Both the position numbers and the translations under genes were made by a program. Under the pieces are notes generated by a model. The model searched no databases. It was not told the origin of the DNA and was given only the letters and a program-made list of their open reading frames with translations. From contig NC_090945.1 in the NCBI RefSeq assembly GCF_040807025.1, forward strand, positions 77,910,088-77,974,087: DNA of 64,000 bases, read 5' to 3'. Positions within the stretch are counted from its first letter, which is position 1; every line of letters starts with the position of its first letter. The DNA comes from Struthio camelus (Eukaryota > Chordata > Aves > Struthioniformes > Struthionidae). Of the stretch, positions 58,978 through 64,000 are shown one piece after another.

Positions 58978-61900
58978 GTAGGAAACCATGAGATGAGAAA
59001 CCACATTATACTTAATTCTAAACACTGTAATGATATGTTTTATTCTAAATTTTTGAAACATGCCTCTTAATGTAAACATTAAAAAGGAATTTTGGAATAA
59101 TTATGATTTTTTACAAATTCACCAAACTAGATAAAAAGTTCAATGCAAGATGAAGGTAAGGTTTTTGGGGTTTTTTTGTTACTGCTTTTCTAGGAAAAAA
59201 ATAAGTTTGTGGTGGTATTTATGCAACTGAGGGTTGCTTTCTCTTATCAGAGATGCAAGATAGGAACGAACATTCTCTGAAACTAGAGAGGTAGTCATTT
59301 TCATGAGTTCCTACAGGTTCCACTCTGTCTGCATCTCTTATGTGACTGAAATTGCTTTCCGTGTTGCAATTTCTGATATTATTGCTGTCTTTAGGACTGT
59401 CTGTGGGTCCTGGAAACTTTTTTTTAACCAGAGTGGCTAGAGGCATAAGGGTCACGGTGGCCACATCTTCTTAGTAATCCTGATTGCAAGACAGTACATC
59501 CGTTTCCATCTTGTAACGTTTAGAAAAAGTGTTTGCTTGCTTTATTTTCAATGTGTAGATCCAAGTTTATATTTAAACAAGTTATTCCTTGAAGCCTGAT
59601 GACCTTCTCTCCTTCTCTTCCCTATCTGCTTCTTTCTTTCTCTTCCTCTCTCCACCTGTGTAAAGGTCTAAAATAGGCAAAAGCTAAGTCTTTCTCATTT
59701 ATGGTTATTGTGTTTCGTGGTAACAAATACTAGAACCCCTTATGCTTAAGCTTTGTGTATATTTTTGTTTACATCCAAAACTTTCTTAAAGTACACACAG
59801 ACAGGTGGTCCAAGGCTAGCATGTTTCCTGGGTATGCAGATACCTTTTGGCACTCCCTGTTGAACCATTATGTTGTTCTAGGCTCAGAAGTACAGCTGTT
59901 AGCGCTGCTCTGTTGTTATTGTGATGGAGGAGCACTAAGGAAAGGGAGAGCCCTTGCAAGGCAAAGGCCTTGTTACTGACTCTAGGTGTCCACTCCCAAG
60001 TCCCAGCTTCAGGGACTAAACACTGAGTCTTATCCAAGTACCATCTAGGAGAAAGATATGCTTCATAGAGAAGTGCTTGCTGGATGAGGAAGCTATATTT
60101 GCAGCTGTTCAAATAGTAGATCTCCCTGATGCCTTAAATATGAAACCTGGATGGCACATACTGACAGCAGCATCTCTGAAGAGGTCTGCAGTTTTAGAGG
60201 TAGCTGTTGAACTTACGCTGTTAAACAACTGAGGGAAAATAAAAGAGACTTTGCTCTGAATCACTGAGCTGATTAGGAGCACATAAGGCTATAGGTATGG
60301 ACTTTCTTCTCAACCATGTCAGGGGAGCACAAGTTAGCCAGTAGTGCAGCTTTACAATGGACCCTCAGGGTGAAACAATTGATGCTGAAGACCAAACATC
60401 CAAACTGTATGCCTTTGACAGTTTTTACTTTGGAATCTCTCCGATCTGGTCCTCTGTTAGTACTTCTCATTTAGTTTCTACTGGAAGAGTTCTAGTTTGC
60501 ATGCTTAAGACCATTCTGTGATGCAAACAAGTGCAGTCTAGTGGAGACACTGAGGACAGTCACTGCAGAAGTACATTCCTGATCCAAGATTGGCAGTCTT
60601 GGCAGGGGAAACCCTAATGAAGCCGTGTCCACAGAAGTTTTGATGAAGAACACTTGTCTGTGCCTGGGAGAGAGAGCTGAGTATATATGCAACCAAGTGA
60701 GAAAGATCTTTAGAATTCATCTATCTTCTGGTTTAAGAAAAGAGCCTGTATGCTAATATCTTTCTCTGTGGTTGTCTGTCTTTTTTTTTTTCTTTTTTTT
60801 TTTTTCCTTTGTTTAAAAGCTTGCAATCTTCCCCTCATTGGGGAACTGATGCTTATTTCAGAAGGCAGGGTCTTCTGAGGTCCCCGAACCTGTCTAACAA
60901 CTAGCTTCAGCAAGTCCCACTTTCACTGAAAGGGAAGGAGAAACACAGTGGAAATGATCTCTGTCCAAAATACCCATAGGTGATAAGTTTGTTCTTCATA
61001 AAGCCCATAAGGTTCAGAGGTGGCCGCTCCTTCTCTTAGCAATCTTTTTCTAAAAGTTGTCTTGATCTGCTGAAAAAGCTATCTTGTTAGACGTAATTCA
61101 GTCAGTGGGTTTTTGTATGTGTTTTTGGATAAGACCTATTGGAAAGACCATGATGCAGGTTCATCTTTTCTATAACCATATCTCAGTTAGGACCTTTTCT
61201 TATTTAAAAAATATATATATATATTAGGTTCTATCCTGACTTCTTTCTGAGTTTGGAAACTGCCTGTTTTTATTCAGGAAGTGTTTGCCTGGAATTACTT
61301 TGAACAGCTAGGTTCTTGAGGTACTAGTGGATAATTTGAGGCTGCTCTGCTTACTGTTCCTATGCCTATCAGGAGGACAGAAATCTGTCTCAAATCTTCA
61401 GTATCTCCACTTGGCCAAAATTCAAAGTAGTTGCCATTACTCTTTACTCCTTTATAAGTCCACGTATTGATGCTTGCCAGGAGAGAGCGCTCCGTTTACA
61501 CGTGCTCTCTATGACTCAGCTGGCAAACTTCTAGAACCTAATCGTAAGCACATGCAACATTGGTCTCATGGTTTTGGGGGTAGCAGCCTGCGGCACACAT
61601 ACTAAAAACATCATATGGGCAGATGCTGGTATGCGTGTGTCAGGAGTGTAGGCCTTAGCATTCTGCAGAAAGACAGGAAAAGAAAATATCTTTTTGACAG
61701 ACACCATCTGAAACACATTTTACAGGAACATCCATCCCAGTGTTTCTGTCCAGTAAAGCTACCTTAGATGATCTCTGTCTGCTAGACGTACTCCCCTCAA
61801 ATTTCTCCTCTCCCATCCCCCTATGTTTAGTAAGGCTGGATTGAAGGCAGAGATTTCCATAAAAATACAATGCTGTTGTGTTTGCACTGTCTGTGCGATA

Positions 61901-62869
61901 TCATCATGCATAATTGCTATGTATAAAACGTGGCATTTCCTTTGGGTTGAGCCTAGATGACATCTGTCTCTTAGGTCAGTGTTGACTACCAGTTTGAGTT
62001 GAGATGAGTTCATCTGTGCTTTTACTGCTGATTAGGCCTGCTGCTTACGTATGTCCCAGGGGCCTTCGCATTCTGTTGGGCCATATTTTCAAGTGATATT
62101 TTTGTAGGACTTTTGCCCATGTGTGAACACAAGTTTTTGCTTGCTAATCATAAAGAGGAGAAAAACACAATGCGTACTCAGGCAGAAGGTCACTTATAGT
62201 AACTGTAATTCTTCAGAGTGTACCATCCGCAAAAATTCCATGATCCCGTCTCTGTGCTACTAGCTGAGAAATGGGGCAAAGGAATTGAGGGCAATCTGAG
62301 GTCGCTCTACACTTTGCAGGCTGAACTGTGATGTTTGCAAGGGCTCCTGGTTTGCTGGTATGGCTCACACAGGCAACGCTATTTAAAAGAGGTGCTGCCT
62401 GTAGAGAATAATCTGTTGGTACCACATATCACAGAGACTCCTTCCAGGATTATAGAAAACTTAAGCATCACTGGGGCCTTTTAAAGTCTTAAAGCTTACC
62501 TATGTAGGAAAGTTGCAGTGTTCAGGGTAGGAAGCAAATTTCAGCAGCTGCAACCACAGCAGCTTGATTCTCTGTAGAAGTACATATTCCATTATACTAG
62601 TACCTTTTCCTGGCTCAGTTTGTTGCTTTGGAAGCAACTTTGATCTGTATTAGAGGGGGAAAAAAGCTGCTTTTTTTCTCCTAGGTTAATTCTGGTATCT
62701 GAAGTTTGTATAGTAAGTTAAGTTTGAAATAGCAAACTGCCCTAGCAGTCATCCATAATTAAGTCCCAGAAGGAACATCCTAGCAGAGCTAATGTTGAAA
62801 TTGTACTTGAAATGCCAAAACAGTGTATGAGTTTATGCAGTATGGCTATAACACTTTCCTGTTTTACAG
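58978..62869 (+). other. NELFA: NELFA intron 7
   Basis: 3.9 kb. T-rich tracts at about 60780-60806 and an (AT)n run at 61210-61224. Several segments (60000-62450) read like old dispersed repeat, but I could not name a family. No exon. Confidence 0.8.
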
Positions 62870-62981
62870 AAACTTGGCTCTTTGAACAATGAACCTGCAC
62901 TGCCTTCTACAAGTTATTTACCTGCTACCCCCAGTGTGGTGCCATCTTCCTCATATATCCCAAGCTCTGAAACACAGCCAG
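62870..62981 (+). CDS. NELFA: NELFA coding exon 8 (residues 309-345)
   Basis: 112 nt: KLGSLNNEPALPSTSYLPAT followed by a Pro/Ser-rich stretch to ETQP plus one base before GTAAAG. It matches the start of the low-complexity Pro/Ser region of NELF-A. Human NELF-A is about 528 residues, so roughly the last 180, including the C-terminal tentacle, are encoded beyond the window. Confidence 0.95.
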
Positions 62982-64000
62982 GTAAAGAGTCTTTTGTGCT
63001 ATTGGGGCTCAGTACCTCTGAGTCTATACAGCTTTACTGTCTAGCTCTGCTCTTATTTACAAACATACTGTCTCTTGATTCTAATCAAACTGACCATAAC
63101 AGACTAAAAAAATTGTGAGGAAACCAAGCTCTTTGTTTTTAGGTATCCAGACCTGTTATTTAGTCTAAATAAAGAAAAGGCTTGTTCTTTTTAGGTCTTA
63201 AAATGACTGTTAGTTAAGTCAAGCGAGCAAAGCTCCTTTCTGTTTGTTTTTTCTTGCTCTACTAGAGGAAATCCTGCTTTCTTTTCATCCCCCAAGAAAC
63301 ACCAGTAATATACATAGGTATAGAATATACATTTCATATACACACATCCGTATGCATGCACTTGCAAACCAGATGGTTGCTTTCAAGTGTCAGATACATT
63401 TCTACGGTCAGGTACCTACTAAATTTCACTCAGGCTGGGATCAGACACTCCCTTCATCCTTTTGCATTTTCTTTTTACCTTTTTATAAAGGTCCAGCAGA
63501 TAATAGCTGGCTGACTGCCTGCCTATTTTGAAAGGTGCTACACTTTCAATGCTAGAATATTTTCCAAGAGTAAAATAAAGAGCGTTAATGCAAATCCTCT
63601 ATTTCTGCACCTTTTTATTTAACACATTTACTTTTACTTTTTTCTTTCCCTGTTGCATGTAAAGTCTTAAAGGAACCTAACAGTTTGCTCCAGCAGACAT
63701 ACCTGACTGGGGTTCGTTACCAAAGCTGGTAGTGAACAGAATCGATGTTGCAATTTAATTCATTATTTTTACTCTTGCTGGTTGAGATTTGGTATGTAAC
63801 AAGGTTTGGTATGGGATTTGGTTGTAACAACGTTTGTCTTTGCGAGCCTGAGATGTGGCAAGTTGGTCTCCATAGAAAAGAGGCATATGCAAAAACTGAT
63901 GGCTAGCTTGGCTCTGAAACAAAGTTCCAAACCTCTCTGAAGGTCCTTGCACATCCTTGGGCAGAAAATTGACAGCTCCAGAAAGAGCACAGCCAAGAGC
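62982..64000 (+). other. NELFA: NELFA intron 8 (incomplete)
   Basis: The sequence runs to the window edge without a further recognisable NELFA exon. I looked for Pro/Ser-rich codons after an acceptor; a CAG-rich stretch near 63490 runs quickly into a stop and was not accepted. Confidence 0.75.

Noticed and set aside
63485-63530. Possible NELFA exon 9 after AAAG
   Set aside because: Reading on from the exon 8 phase hits a stop within about 15 codons and the peptide does not resemble NELF-A.
1-64000. CRISPR arrays, bacterial operons, riboswitches
   Set aside because: No regularly spaced repeats or bacterial gene organisation; introns, CpG island and LINEs show a vertebrate nuclear context.

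Overview
The window is vertebrate nuclear DNA, most likely from a bird. It is intron-rich, with one strong CpG island, CR1-type LINE fossils, and one young endogenous retrovirus with avian-type signals (tRNA-Trp primer site, 6-bp target duplication, alpharetrovirus-like Env). The species cannot be fixed from the sequence alone. Two cellular genes are recognisable, and they are arranged head to head as in human 4p16.3.

Layout. (1) 1-5589: gene-poor DNA with one decayed LINE fragment. (2) 5590-9908: a minus-strand provirus of 4,307 bp, flanked by an identical 6-bp duplication and bounded by two identical 377-bp LTRs. It has a tRNA-Trp primer site, a gag broken by three in-frame TGA codons, a betaretrovirus-style -1 frameshift site, a dUTPase domain, a large deletion removing protease and nearly all of pol, and an uninterrupted env. 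(3) 10410-17467, minus strand: three coding exons of NICOL1 (C4orf48), a small secreted protein of 94 residues. Its last exon has only 24 codons and was found by splice phase and family similarity. (4) 17468-43440: about 26 kb with no convincing coding exon, probably the 5' intron of NICOL1; it holds a CR1 fragment and a microsatellite. (5) 43450-44850: a CpG island and likely shared promoter, with several YY1-type motifs. (6) 44343-62981, plus strand: the first eight coding exons of NELFA, a subunit of the negative elongation factor NELF. All splice phases agree, giving residues 1-345; the remaining 3' exons lie beyond the window.

Functionally, NELFA is a housekeeping transcription-pausing subunit and NICOL1 encodes a secreted ligand-like cofactor. 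They probably share a promoter but are not known to act in one pathway. The provirus is an independent recent arrival that sits about 0.7 kb downstream of the NICOL1 stop codon in the same orientation. It cannot be autonomous because it lacks protease, reverse transcriptase and most of integrase, yet its identical LTRs imply recent mobilisation (or LTR homogenisation). It is the most unusual structure in the window.
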